Shown one piece after another: positions 1-7,581 of a stretch of DNA of 64,000 nucleotides. The position numbers and the translations under genes were made by a program. This DNA comes from Brevibacterium ihuae. Lineage in GTDB: Bacteria; Actinomycetota; Actinomycetes; Actinomycetales; Brevibacteriaceae. Location: positions 519,759-583,758 of the forward strand of contig NZ_FXWZ01000002.1 in assembly GCF_900184225.1 (NCBI RefSeq), in the 5' to 3' direction. Numbering within the stretch: the first letter of the stretch is position 1; every line of letters starts with the position of its first letter. A model generated the notes under the pieces. It saw nothing but the letters and a program-made list of their open reading frames with translations. It ran no database searches and was not told where the DNA came from.

Positions 1-20
1 GGGCGGGCCATGTGCCCGCC
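1..20. terminator. GC hairpin at the window edge
   Basis: GGGCGGG and CCCGCCC pair across a short loop at the very start of the window. It lies just downstream of the stop of the first minus-strand gene, so it may be that gene's terminator. No T-run is visible, and its left side is cut by the window edge. Confidence 0.35.
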
Positions 21-76
21 CCGCCTCTGTGCTGTCGCACGGATGTCGTGCTTCCGCACCCCCGTTCGGGCGGGGT

Positions 77-1624
77 TCAGCCGGGGTGGATCGCGTACAC
101 CTGCCAGCCCCGCTCGCCGAACCGGAGCACGACCCGGATCCGCTGGGTGCCGTAGTCCTCGGGCGGGCCGCCGGATCGCTCGACCGTCGTCGTCATCCGC
201 ACCGTGAGCACCGCCTCGGTCCCGGCGATCTCCGGTGCGCCGATCGGCTCCACCTCGATCCGGACCTCTCGCCCGGCGAACGCATCGAGGTCGACGGGCG
301 CATCCGCCGCCGCCGCGGGCGACCCGGGGACGGTGAGCGCCTCCAGCGCCTGCGCGTCCCCGGTCTCGTAGGCCTGTTCCCGCGCGTCGGTGAGCGCCCG
401 GAAGGCGCCCGCCGGGTCCTCGTCATCGGTGAGGCCGGCGGCCGGGTCGGTCGGTGAGTTCGTCGTGGCTGGTGGATTCGTTCTGGCCGGTGCGTCCGTG
501 GTGGCCGGCGGGGATTCGGAGGACGCGGCGTCCACCCGGGGATCCGCCTCCCGCTGCGCGGATGCGAGAAGAGCGACCCCGAGGATGACGGCGCTCACCG
601 CGAGCCCGGCGGCGACCACGCGCCGCGGCATCCTCCTCGCGAGCGTGCGAGCCGTTTCGGACCAGCTCCGCGCGCCGGCACCCCTCCCCTGCGCAGTCCG
701 GGCAGATTCCGTCCCGCCGCGCAGGGCGGAGCGCAGTCGACCGACTGCACCATCGATCCGCGGGCTGCTGCGCTCCTGCTGCCGCATCTCGCGCCGTCGC
801 GCTCCACCGCGGGAACGGACCGCACCGGTGGTGCGCCGCATCCTGGCCGGTGCGTCGTCCCTGTCCCCTCGCGGCGATCCGTCGCCCCTGCCCGCGCCGG
901 CCGCCAGACGGTCGGTGAAGCCCGCGTCGAGTCGGATCCGCGCGGTCACCGCGTCCCCGAGCGGCACCTCGGGCTCCGACGGGATGAACGGCACCGGTGC
1001 GGCCTCCCCTGCCAGCGCGAGCCGCACTCCCAGGGCGGCCGGCAGCCCGTGTGCGTCGAGCGGTCCCGGACATGCGGACTCGAGGAGATCGATGACGATC
1101 GCGGCGAGGGCATCCGCCGGAGCGGGACGCAGATCGCGGACCGGGATCCCCGTCTCCTCCCAGGTCCGCCCCGTGAGGCACAGGTAGGCGAGCTCCCCGA
1201 GCTCGCGCTGCGGATCCGCCTCGCCCTCCGACACGGTGACGCACGGGATGAGACGGACCTCGCCCTCAGCGTCCTGAGCGAAGGCGCTCCGGTGCATGCG
1301 GATCCGCCCCTCGGGCGCGACCGGAGCGACGCTGAGAGCATCGCAGCAGGCGAGGAGGACGCCGATCGTCTGCGCGCTCGTCAGTCCCCCGTGGCGGCGG
1401 AGCACCACCTCGAGCAGCCCGCCGGGCATCCGCGGGACGACGACGCCGGGGACCGGCGACCCGGTGTCGTCGAGCGCCTCGGCGACCTCCGCCCCTGGGG
1501 CTCCCCCGGCGGCGGCCTCGGCCAGCGCGGAGCCGTCAGTGAGGAACCACGCGGCTCGTCCGCCGCGCACCACGCGCCTGATCCCCGGGGAGATCTCGGC
1601 CTCGATGAGCCACGGTGTGCCCAC
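77..1624 (-). CDS. membrane protein with kinase-like N-terminal half, function unknown
   Basis: The start is taken as the GTG giving VGTPWLIEAE. The open frame runs on to 1771, but the extra 49 residues are basic and low-complexity. From the GTG the product is 515 residues. Residues 1-220 contain RELGELAYLCLTGR, which resembles the LLTG helix of serine/threonine kinases; I cannot find a convincing catalytic HRD or DFG, so a pseudokinase is an inference. A basic disordered stretch is followed by one transmembrane segment (about residue 350), then a Thr/Pro/Ala linker and a C-terminal domain of about 110 residues that ends VYAIHPG. That domain looks like an exported SnoaL/NTF2-like or DUF4878-like fold, but I cannot confirm it. 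It is divergent from the DUF4191 gene. Confidence 0.6.
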   Translation of the reverse strand: MGTPWLIEAEISPGIRRVVRGGRAAWFLTDGSALAEAAAGGAPGAEVAEALDDTGSPVPGVVVPRMPGGLLEVVLRRHGGLTSAQTIGVLLACCDALSVAPVAPEGRIRMHRSAFAQDAEGEVRLIPCVTVSEGEADPQRELGELAYLCLTGRTWEETGIPVRDLRPAPADALAAIVIDLLESACPGPLDAHGLPAALGVRLALAGEAAPVPFIPSEPEVPLGDAVTARIRLDAGFTDRLAAGAGRGDGSPRGDRDDAPARMRRTTGAVRSRGGARRREMRQQERSSPRIDGAVGRLRSALRGGTESARTAQGRGAGARSWSETARTLARRMPRRVVAAGLAVSAVILGVALLASAQREADPRVDAASSESPPATTDAPARTNPPATTNSPTDPAAGLTDDEDPAGAFRALTDAREQAYETGDAQALEALTVPGSPAAAADAPVDLDAFAGREVRIEVEPIGAPEIAGTEAVLTVRMTTTVERSGGPPEDYGTQRIRVVLRFGERGWQVYAIHPG

Positions 1625-1827
1625 GGTCGCTCCGTTCGCTGTCGTTCGATGATCGATGATGCCGTTCGATGGCGGTGGATGCATTCCACCACGGTGGGAC
1701 TCTGCGGACAACCGGCCGGCCCCGGCCTGTGGACGGCGCGCAGCGGCGCGGTCCACAGCCGCACCGTGCACCGGGAACGGGTAGACTTCTCATTCGAGGA
1801 ATCAACCGCCATCGATCGAGCGAGAGA

Positions 1828-2562
1828 ATGTCAACAGACTCAGAGAAGCGCCGCGGACCGTTCAGCCGGAAGCCCAAGGATCCCAAGAAGCCCGGTCGCA
1901 TCGCACAGATGCGGCAGGTCGTCCAGCTGGCCCGCCGCCACAACCCCGCTTCGGTGTGGCTCATGGCCGCCGCCGTCGTCGGCTGCATCGGTGTCGGAGT
2001 GATCGTCGGTTTCGTGTTCGGCCCCATGTGGCTGTGGGTGATCCTCGGCGTGCTCACCGGCGTCTTCCTCGCCCTCTTCCTCCTCGGCCGCTTCGCGGAG
2101 ACCGCTGCGTTCGAGGAGATGCGCGGACAGCCCGGCGCCATCGGCGCCGTCCTCAACACCGCCCGCCGCGGCTGGCTCATGGACGAGCAGCCCATCGCCG
2201 TCGACCCGCGCACCCGTGACCTCGTCTACCGCTCCACCGGCAAGGGCGGCGTGATCCTCGTCAGCGAGGGTCCGAAGAACCGCGCGGCGAAGATGCTCCA
2301 GAAGGAGGAGAAGCGCCACGCGCGGGTGTTGCCCAACGTGCCGATCCACACCTTCCAGGGCGGCGAGGGCGAGGACCAGATCCCGATGAACCGAATCGTC
2401 AAGACGGTGCACAAGGTGCCCCGGCCGCTCAACAAGGCCGAGGTCCTCGCCGTCCGCAAGCGGCTCACCGCACTCGGCACGATGGCGAGCCGGCCGCCGA
2501 TCCCCAAGGGCATCGACCCGATGCGCGCCCGCCCCGATCGCAAGGCGCTGCGCGGACGCTGA
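1828..2562 (+). CDS. DUF4191 family membrane protein
   Basis: A 244-residue protein. The N-terminus is basic (KRRG, RKPKDPKKP), two transmembrane helices lie at about 42-62 and 67-87, and the C-terminal part is a cytoplasmic domain with the family's GKGGVILV and GPKNRAAKML blocks. The open frame reaches further upstream, but the ATG giving MSTDSEKRRG fits the family and follows GAGCGAGAG. In mycobacteria the homologue (Rv2219) sits directly beside the RDD protein and glnA1, the same order as here. Its biochemical function is not known; it ends at a strong convergent terminator. Confidence 0.85.
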   Translation: MSTDSEKRRGPFSRKPKDPKKPGRIAQMRQVVQLARRHNPASVWLMAAAVVGCIGVGVIVGFVFGPMWLWVILGVLTGVFLALFLLGRFAETAAFEEMRGQPGAIGAVLNTARRGWLMDEQPIAVDPRTRDLVYRSTGKGGVILVSEGPKNRAAKMLQKEEKRHARVLPNVPIHTFQGGEGEDQIPMNRIVKTVHKVPRPLNKAEVLAVRKRLTALGTMASRPPIPKGIDPMRARPDRKALRGR

Positions 2563-2605
2563 GCGCGCCCTGCCGGGACCCTGCCCGGCAGCACTCGAAC
2601 GCCAC

Positions 2606-2640
2606 GGCGCCCGGGAGAGATCGCATCTCTCCCGGGCGCC
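2606..2640. terminator. bidirectional terminator between DUF4191 and RDD genes
   Basis: A perfect 16-bp stem (GGCGCCCGGGAGAGAT and its complement) closes a CGC loop exactly between two converging genes. Such symmetric hairpins are typical of high-GC actinobacterial terminators without a long T tract. Confidence 0.8.
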
Positions 2641-2658
2641 GCGCTGTGTGCGCAGGGC

Positions 2659-3099
2659 TCAGCGGCGGACGATCACCGTCCGGGCGGCGACGTCGTGAAG
2701 GCCCCGGTTGTCGACGTTGCTCACGATCGCGGGGATGACGAGGACGAGCAGCAGCGTGCGGACGAGGCCCGCGCGGAGGCCCGGGGCGGCACCGGCGAGG
2801 GACATCACCCGCAGGCCGCTCGCCCAGTGTCCGACCGTCATCCCGAGGGTCGACACGAGGACGATGTTCTCGAGGGCGAAGATCGCCGGGATCGCCAGGG
2901 GGTGGGCGTCGAAGAGGAAGGCCGCGATGGCGTAGCACATCCCCCAGTCGAGCATGAGGCCGAGGAACCGCCGCCACAGCGGGGCGATCGACCCCGAGCC
3001 GGACTCCGGCAGCCCGAGGTTCTTCCCGGGCCAGTAGCCGGCCGGGGTGGAGAACTGGGGTCCGTCGAGCCAGGAGCCGAGGTCGTCGCGATCGATCAC
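2659..3099 (-). CDS. RDD family membrane protein
   Basis: Start chosen at the GTG giving VIDRDDLGSW, 146 residues; a longer frame from 3144 is possible but would run through the presumed operator of glnA. The RDD signature is visible: Arg43-Arg44 in LWRRFLGLML, Asp51 in the first helix, and a second conserved Asp/Glu region near 75-80. There are three hydrophobic segments (about 45-63, 70-98 and 112-125). The role of RDD proteins is generally unknown, with some linked to ion transport. The gene is divergent from glnA1, as its homologue is in mycobacteria. Confidence 0.8.
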   Translation of the reverse strand: MIDRDDLGSWLDGPQFSTPAGYWPGKNLGLPESGSGSIAPLWRRFLGLMLDWGMCYAIAAFLFDAHPLAIPAIFALENIVLVSTLGMTVGHWASGLRVMSLAGAAPGLRAGLVRTLLLVLVIPAIVSNVDNRGLHDVAARTVIVRR

Positions 3100-3126
3100 G
3101 GAGTCCAGGGTACCGGGTCGGCCCGT

Positions 3127-3164
3127 GTAACACGCCCGTAACACGAGGGATACCGAGGTTTAAC
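3127..3164 (+). promoter_or_regulatory. GlnR-like four-half-site operator upstream of glnA
   Basis: Four 5-bp half sites recur with an exact 11-bp pitch: GTAAC at 3127, GTAAC at 3138, GATAC at 3149 and TTAAC at 3160. This matches the established GlnR layout in Streptomyces and mycobacteria (gTnAC-N6-GaAAC repeated). It lies just upstream of the -10 hexamer of glnA and also in front of the divergent RDD gene. The assignment to GlnR is an inference, because no glnR gene lies in the window. Confidence 0.65.
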
Positions 3165-3173
3165 GCTCCGGAC

Positions 3174-3179
3174 TAGACT
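3174..3179 (+). promoter_or_regulatory. putative -10 hexamer of glnA
   Basis: TAGACT is a common actinobacterial -10 variant. It lies 10 bp after the last GlnR-like half site and would start a leader of about 55 nt before the glnA start codon. The -35 position falls inside the operator, as expected for an activator-dependent promoter. Confidence 0.5.
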
Positions 3180-3243
3180 GAGGGTATGACGTGATGACAA
3201 ACCGGTCACCACGGCTTCCGCCACCCAGACACCAGGAGTGAGC

Positions 3244-4668
3244 TTGTTCTCCACACCTTCCGAACTCGTGTCCTACCTCAAGGACAACGACGTCCAGTTC
3301 GTCGACATCCGGTTCTGCGACCTCCCCGGAGTGGTGCAGCACTTCAATCTTCCGGCCTCCGCCTACGGCGAGAACGAGATCACCGAGGGTCTGCTCTTCG
3401 ACGGCTCGTCGATCACCGGGTTCCAGGGCATCCACGAGTCCGACATGAAGCTCCTCGCCGACGTGTCCTCGGCATTCATCGACCCCTACCGCGATGCGAA
3501 GACCCTCGTGGTCAACCACTCGATCGTCGATCCGTTCACCGACGAGCCGTACTCGCGCGACCCGCGCCAGGTCGCCGCCAAGGCCGAGGCCTACCTCAAG
3601 AGCACCGGCATCGCCGACACCGTCTTCATCGGTGCGGAGGCGGAGTTCTACCTCTTCGACAGCATCCGGTACCAGAACGATCCCGGCCACGGCTTCTTCA
3701 AGATCGACTCGGAGGAAGCGGCCTGGAACACCGGCCGTGAGGAGCTCGGCGGCAACCTCGGCTACAAGACCCCCTACAAGGGCGGTTACTTCCCGGTCTC
3801 CCCCTCGGACCACTTCGCCGACGTGCGCGACGCCATCTCGCTCACCCTCCAGGAGCTCGGTTTCGAGGTCGAGCGCGCCCACCACGAGGTCGGCACCGCG
3901 GGCCAGCAGGAGATCAACTACAAGTTCGACTCGCTCAAGAAGGCCGGCGACCAGCTCCTCGACTTCAAGTACGTCGTGAAGAACACCGCGCTCGAGTACG
4001 GCAAGTCCGCGACCTTCATGCCGAAGCCGCTCTACGGCGACAACGGCTCGGGCATGCACTGCCACCAGTCCCTGTGGAAGGACGGCGAGCCGCTGTTCTA
4101 CGACGAGAACGGCTACGCGGGCCTCTCCGACGTCGCCCGCTGGTACATCGGCGGCCTCATCGAGCACGCCGGCGCGGTCCTCGCCTTCACCAACCCGACG
4201 ATCAACTCCTACCGCCGTCTGGTCAAGGGCTACGAGGCACCGGTCAACCTCGTGTACTCCGCGCGCAACCGCTCCGCGGCGATCCGCATCCCGGTCACCG
4301 GCTCCTCGCCCAAGGCGAAGCGCCTCGAGTTCCGCGTGCCGGACCCGTCGTGCAATCCGTACCTCGCCTTCTCCGCCCAGCTCATGGCCGGACTCGACGG
4401 GATCAAGAACCGCATCGAGCCGCCGGAGCCGATCGACAAGGATCTCTACGAGCTGCCCCCGGAGGAGCTCGGCGACATCAAGCTCGTGCCGGGCACCCTC
4501 GACGAGGCGCTCCTCGAGCTCGAAGCCGATCACGACTTCCTCACCGCGGGCGACGTGTTCACCGACGACCTCATCGAGACGTGGATCAGGATCAAGCGCG
4601 AGGAGGAGCTCGAGGTGGCGCGCCTGCGTCCCACCCCGACCGAGTTCGAGCTGTACTACTCGATCTGA
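3244..4668 (+). CDS. glnA: glutamine synthetase type I (GlnA1)
   Basis: Makes glutamine from glutamate, ammonia and ATP as a cytoplasmic dodecamer. The start is set at a TTG five bases after AGGAG, giving [12 protein letters not shown], the usual family start; a GTG at 3238 is the alternative but overlaps that ribosome site. Length is 474 residues. Diagnostic blocks are [20 protein letters not shown], the metal/ATP loop [19 protein letters not shown] and the adenylylation loop [10 protein letters not shown] with Tyr402, the target of GlnE encoded further right. Expression is probably nitrogen-controlled through the upstream four-half-site operator. A perfect 17-bp terminator follows. Confidence 0.97.
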   Translation: MFSTPSELVSYLKDNDVQFVDIRFCDLPGVVQHFNLPASAYGENEITEGLLFDGSSITGFQGIHESDMKLLADVSSAFIDPYRDAKTLVVNHSIVDPFTDEPYSRDPRQVAAKAEAYLKSTGIADTVFIGAEAEFYLFDSIRYQNDPGHGFFKIDSEEAAWNTGREELGGNLGYKTPYKGGYFPVSPSDHFADVRDAISLTLQELGFEVERAHHEVGTAGQQEINYKFDSLKKAGDQLLDFKYVVKNTALEYGKSATFMPKPLYGDNGSGMHCHQSLWKDGEPLFYDENGYAGLSDVARWYIGGLIEHAGAVLAFTNPTINSYRRLVKGYEAPVNLVYSARNRSAAIRIPVTGSSPKAKRLEFRVPDPSCNPYLAFSAQLMAGLDGIKNRIEPPEPIDKDLYELPPEELGDIKLVPGTLDEALLELEADHDFLTAGDVFTDDLIETWIRIKREEELEVARLRPTPTEFELYYSI

Positions 4669-4717
4669 GCGCACTCACCTGAGAGCACGGACCCCGGCGG
4701 CATCCGCCGGTCCGCAT

Positions 4718-4755
4718 CCGAAGGCGGGACATCCGGGAGGATGTCCCGCCTTCGG
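4718..4755 (+). terminator. glnA terminator
   Basis: A perfect 17-bp stem (CCGAAGGCGGGACATCC and complement) around a GGGA loop lies 50 bp after the glnA stop. It ends just before the promoter of the next gene. Confidence 0.85.
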
Positions 4756-4824
4756 CGTTCCCGCTCGTTCCGTATGGGCACAACCACGCCGACCGGACCC
4801 GGGATGCGCCCTAGACTGAACAGC

Positions 4825-6285
4825 ATGACGCACTACGATCTGCTGGTCATCGGCACCGGCTCGGGCAACTCGATCGTCGACGAGCACTTCGACGGGATGT
4901 CGGTCGCGATCGCCGAATCCGGGCTGTTCGGCGGCACTTGCCTCAACGTCGGCTGCATCCCGACGAAGATGTTCGTCCACACTGCCGACCTCGCCGCGGC
5001 CGCCGCCGACTCCGGAGCCTTCGGCATCACCACCCGGTTCGAGGGGGCCGATTGGCCGGCGATCCGCGACCGGGTCTTCGGGCGCATCGACCCGATCGAG
5101 TCGAGCGGGCGGCAGTACCGGACGCATGAGCTTCCGAACGTCACCGTGTACCCCGAGCACGTCCGGTTCACCGGTCCGAAGTCCTTCGCCGCGGACTCCG
5201 GCCAGGTGTTCACCGCCGATCGCGTCGTCATCGCCGCCGGTTCACGGCCCATGCTGCCGGAGATCCCGGGGATCGATGCCGAGAGGATCGACTCGCCCGG
5301 ATACCCCGTCGTCACCAATGACACCGTCATGCGCCTCGATTCGCTGCCGCGCACGATGACCATCGTCGGCGGAGGCTTCATCGCCGCAGAGTTCGCGCAC
5401 GTGTTCTCCGCCCTCGGCGTCGACGTCACCGTCCTCGTCCGCGGCACCGGGCTGCTCACGGCGCTCGACGAGACGGTCACCGAGCGCTTCACCCGCGCCT
5501 TCACGACCCACCACCGGACGCACCTCGGAGCTCAGATCCGATCCGCGGAGGTCACCGCCGGCGGCGTCCGGCTCGCATTCGCGAGCTCCGGCCGCGTCGC
5601 GGACGCCGCGATCCCCGCTGACACCACCACCGATCTCGTGCTGCTCGCCACCGGGCGCGTGCCGAATGTCGACCGCCTCGGTCTCGACACCGCCGGGATC
5701 GATGTCGTCGACGGCCGGGTCGCGGTCGACGAGCACCAGCGGGTGCTCTCAGGCGGGACTCCCCTGCCCGGCGTGTTCGCCCTCGGCGACATCAGTTCGC
5801 CCTACCTGCTCAAGCATGTCGCCAACCACGAGGCCCGCATCGTCCGGAGCAATCTCCTCGCCGACATCCGCGCCGGCGGGCCGGGCGCGGCAGGGGATTC
5901 CGCGCTCGCAGTGACGAATCACCGCGCCGTGCCCGCCGCGGTCTTCTCCCGCCCGCAGCTCGCGCACGTCGGAGCCACCGAGGCCGAGCTCCGCGCAGCG
6001 GGCATCGACGCCACGGTGGCGATCCAGGAGTACGGCGACGTCGCCTACGGCTGGGCTCTCGAGGACGGCACCGGATTCGTCAAGCTCATCGCCGACCGCC
6101 GCACCCGGCAGCTCCTCGGAGCGCACATCATGGGCGACGAGGCCTCGATGATCATCCAGCCGCTCATCCAGGCGATGGCCTTCGAACTGCCGGCCGACCG
6201 GATGGCGCGCGACCAGTACTGGATCCATCCCGCACTGCCCGAGGCCGTCGAGAACGCGCTGCTGGGCCTCGACTTCGCCGACTGA
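4825..6285 (+). CDS. mtr: mycothione reductase (pyridine nucleotide-disulfide oxidoreductase)
   Basis: NADPH-dependent flavoenzyme that returns oxidised mycothiol to its thiol form in the cytoplasm. The 486-residue product starts MTHYDLLVIGTGSGNS (FAD loop 10-15). It carries the redox disulfide Cys39/Cys44 in GGTCLNVGCIPTK, a second nucleotide loop IVGGGFIAAEF, and the C-terminal dimer motif with His468 and Glu473. The GTGSGNS and CIPTKMF wording is typical of mycothione reductase rather than lipoamide dehydrogenase, though a related thiol reductase cannot be excluded. A TAGACT hexamer just before the ATG suggests a very short leader. It appears to be monocistronic. Confidence 0.88.
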   Translation: MTHYDLLVIGTGSGNSIVDEHFDGMSVAIAESGLFGGTCLNVGCIPTKMFVHTADLAAAAADSGAFGITTRFEGADWPAIRDRVFGRIDPIESSGRQYRTHELPNVTVYPEHVRFTGPKSFAADSGQVFTADRVVIAAGSRPMLPEIPGIDAERIDSPGYPVVTNDTVMRLDSLPRTMTIVGGGFIAAEFAHVFSALGVDVTVLVRGTGLLTALDETVTERFTRAFTTHHRTHLGAQIRSAEVTAGGVRLAFASSGRVADAAIPADTTTDLVLLATGRVPNVDRLGLDTAGIDVVDGRVAVDEHQRVLSGGTPLPGVFALGDISSPYLLKHVANHEARIVRSNLLADIRAGGPGAAGDSALAVTNHRAVPAAVFSRPQLAHVGATEAELRAAGIDATVAIQEYGDVAYGWALEDGTGFVKLIADRRTRQLLGAHIMGDEASMIIQPLIQAMAFELPADRMARDQYWIHPALPEAVENALLGLDFAD

Positions 6286-6317
6286 GTTCCGCGCTCCGCG
6301 GAGATCAGCCGACGCGA

Positions 6318-6809
6318 TCAGTCGTCGTCATCACCATCGTCGTCATCGTCGTCGTCCCAGTCATCGTCGTCGTCATCGTCCCAGTCGCCTCCGCCGCCGC
6401 CCGGCGCCTGCGGAGCAGGGGCGACCTCCCGAGGCGCGGACCCGCCGCCGCCTCCACCGGAGCCGCCGCCGCCCGAGCCGCTGCCGCCGCCACCGCCGTG
6501 GCTGTCCGCCGGCGCCCGCCGCTCGACATCGAACTCGGAGCGCGGCTGCTCGGACTGCCCGTCCGGCCGAGCGGGGTCGTCGGGATCCGAGGGATCGAGG
6601 GAGGAATCATCGGAGCCCTCGCCGGCATCGGGGACCGGATCCTCGGTCGGACGTGCGGTGTTGCCGACGACCGGGTCGCCCTGCGCATCCGACGGGGCCA
6701 TCGAATCGGTCACCCACAGGCCGATCCCTGCAGTGAGCGCGAGCATGAGCGCGGCGATGGTGATCAAGGTGCGCACGGGGTCCAGCCTTCCTGTCTCGGT
6801 GGACACCAT
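6318..6809 (-). CDS. membrane-anchored Gly- and Asp-rich protein, unknown
   Basis: A 163-residue protein with one N-terminal hydrophobic helix (about 14-32: TLITIAALMLALTAGIGLWV). An acidic Pro/Asp/Ser linker, two runs of glycine near 105-122, and a tail of almost pure aspartate broken by tryptophans (DWDDDD pattern) follow. No fold family is recognised. The second start candidate, a GTG giving VRTLITIAAL, is better spaced from a GGAAGG ribosome site. It is last in an apparent glgA - kinase - regulator - this gene run, so it may be a target or accessory of the two-component system. The acidic tail could bind calcium or cationic peptides (inference). Confidence 0.65.
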   Translation of the reverse strand: MVSTETGRLDPVRTLITIAALMLALTAGIGLWVTDSMAPSDAQGDPVVGNTARPTEDPVPDAGEGSDDSSLDPSDPDDPARPDGQSEQPRSEFDVERRAPADSHGGGGGSGSGGGGSGGGGGGSAPREVAPAPQAPGGGGGDWDDDDDDDWDDDDDDDGDDDD

Positions 6810-6882
6810 CCTGCCGCGTCGCGATGAGCCGCGGATGAGCCGGTGATGAGAGAGTTCTCATCCGCTGAGGTGGGGCCCGCGG

Positions 6883-7581
6883 TCAGCGACCGACCGGGGG
6901 GTCCTCGAGCATCCGGTAGCCGATTCCCCGCACCGTCTCGATCGCCTCGGCACCGAACTTCTGGCGCAGGTACCGGACGTAGACCTCGACGACGTTGGAC
7001 CGGCCCTCGTGGTCGAGCCCCCACACGCGGTCGAGGATCTGCTTTCGGGAGAGCACGGACCCGGCATTCTGCACGAAGAGCTCGGCGAGGGTGTACTCGC
7101 GCGCCGACAGATCGACGCGCCGGTCCCCGACGGCGGCGGTGCGGGAGTGCGGATCGAGCTCGATCGCGCCGGCCCGGATCGCGGGCAGGCTGCCGGTCGG
7201 CGGGTTCTCCGGCTCCGGGTGGCGGCTCCGCAGCCGGAGCTCGACGCGCGCGACGAGCTCGGACACCTGGAAGGGCTTGGCGAGATAGTCATCCGCTCCC
7301 CCGGTGAGGCCGTGCACGGTGTCCTCGCTCGACGTGCGGGCCGTGCACATGATCACCGGCGTGGTGTTCTTCGACTCCCGGAGCGCGGCGAGGATGGCGA
7401 ACCCGTCGATCGTCGGGAGACCGACGTCGAGCACGATGAGATCGTAGTCGCCGTGGAGCGCCGACTGGAGGGCGAACATCCCATCGGGGGCGATGTCGGA
7501 GGAGTGCCCGGCCTTGGCGAGGCCCTTGGCGATGAATCGGGCGATGTTCGCCTCGTCCTCGGCGATCAGGATGTGTGCCAC
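6883..7581 (-). CDS. OmpR/PhoB-family response regulator
   Basis: DNA-binding partner of the adjacent sensor kinase. The receiver domain (1-115) has the acidic pocket Glu8/Asp9, phospho-acceptor Asp52 in LIVLDVGLP and Lys102 in YLAKPF. The winged-helix effector domain (about 135-230) ends with RGIGYRMLEDPP. The GTG start is preceded by AGAAAGGA; the longer frame to 7668 lies within the kinase gene and is not needed. It overlaps the kinase stop by 16 nt, so the two are translated together. The order kinase before regulator is the reverse of the more common arrangement. Target genes are not evident. Confidence 0.92.
   Translation of the reverse strand: MAHILIAEDEANIARFIAKGLAKAGHSSDIAPDGMFALQSALHGDYDLIVLDVGLPTIDGFAILAALRESKNTTPVIMCTARTSSEDTVHGLTGGADDYLAKPFQVSELVARVELRLRSRHPEPENPPTGSLPAIRAGAIELDPHSRTAAVGDRRVDLSAREYTLAELFVQNAGSVLSRKQILDRVWGLDHEGRSNVVEVYVRYLRQKFGAEAIETVRGIGYRMLEDPPVGR

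Noticed and set aside
1730..1765. TGTGGAC/GTCCACA-like words considered as DnaA boxes or an origin
   Set aside because: Only loose matches, no cluster of boxes and no dnaA/dnaN neighbours.
3160..4674. 504-codon open frame antisense to glnA
   Set aside because: Composition (Val/Glu/Arg/Leu-rich, no motif) is the mirror of glnA codon bias in GC-rich DNA; no ribosome site and no family resemblance.
6318..6490. GTC/GTCATC-rich tandem pattern that looks like a microsatellite or CRISPR-like array
   Set aside because: It is simply the codon pattern for the Asp-rich tail; no regular spacer-repeat structure.
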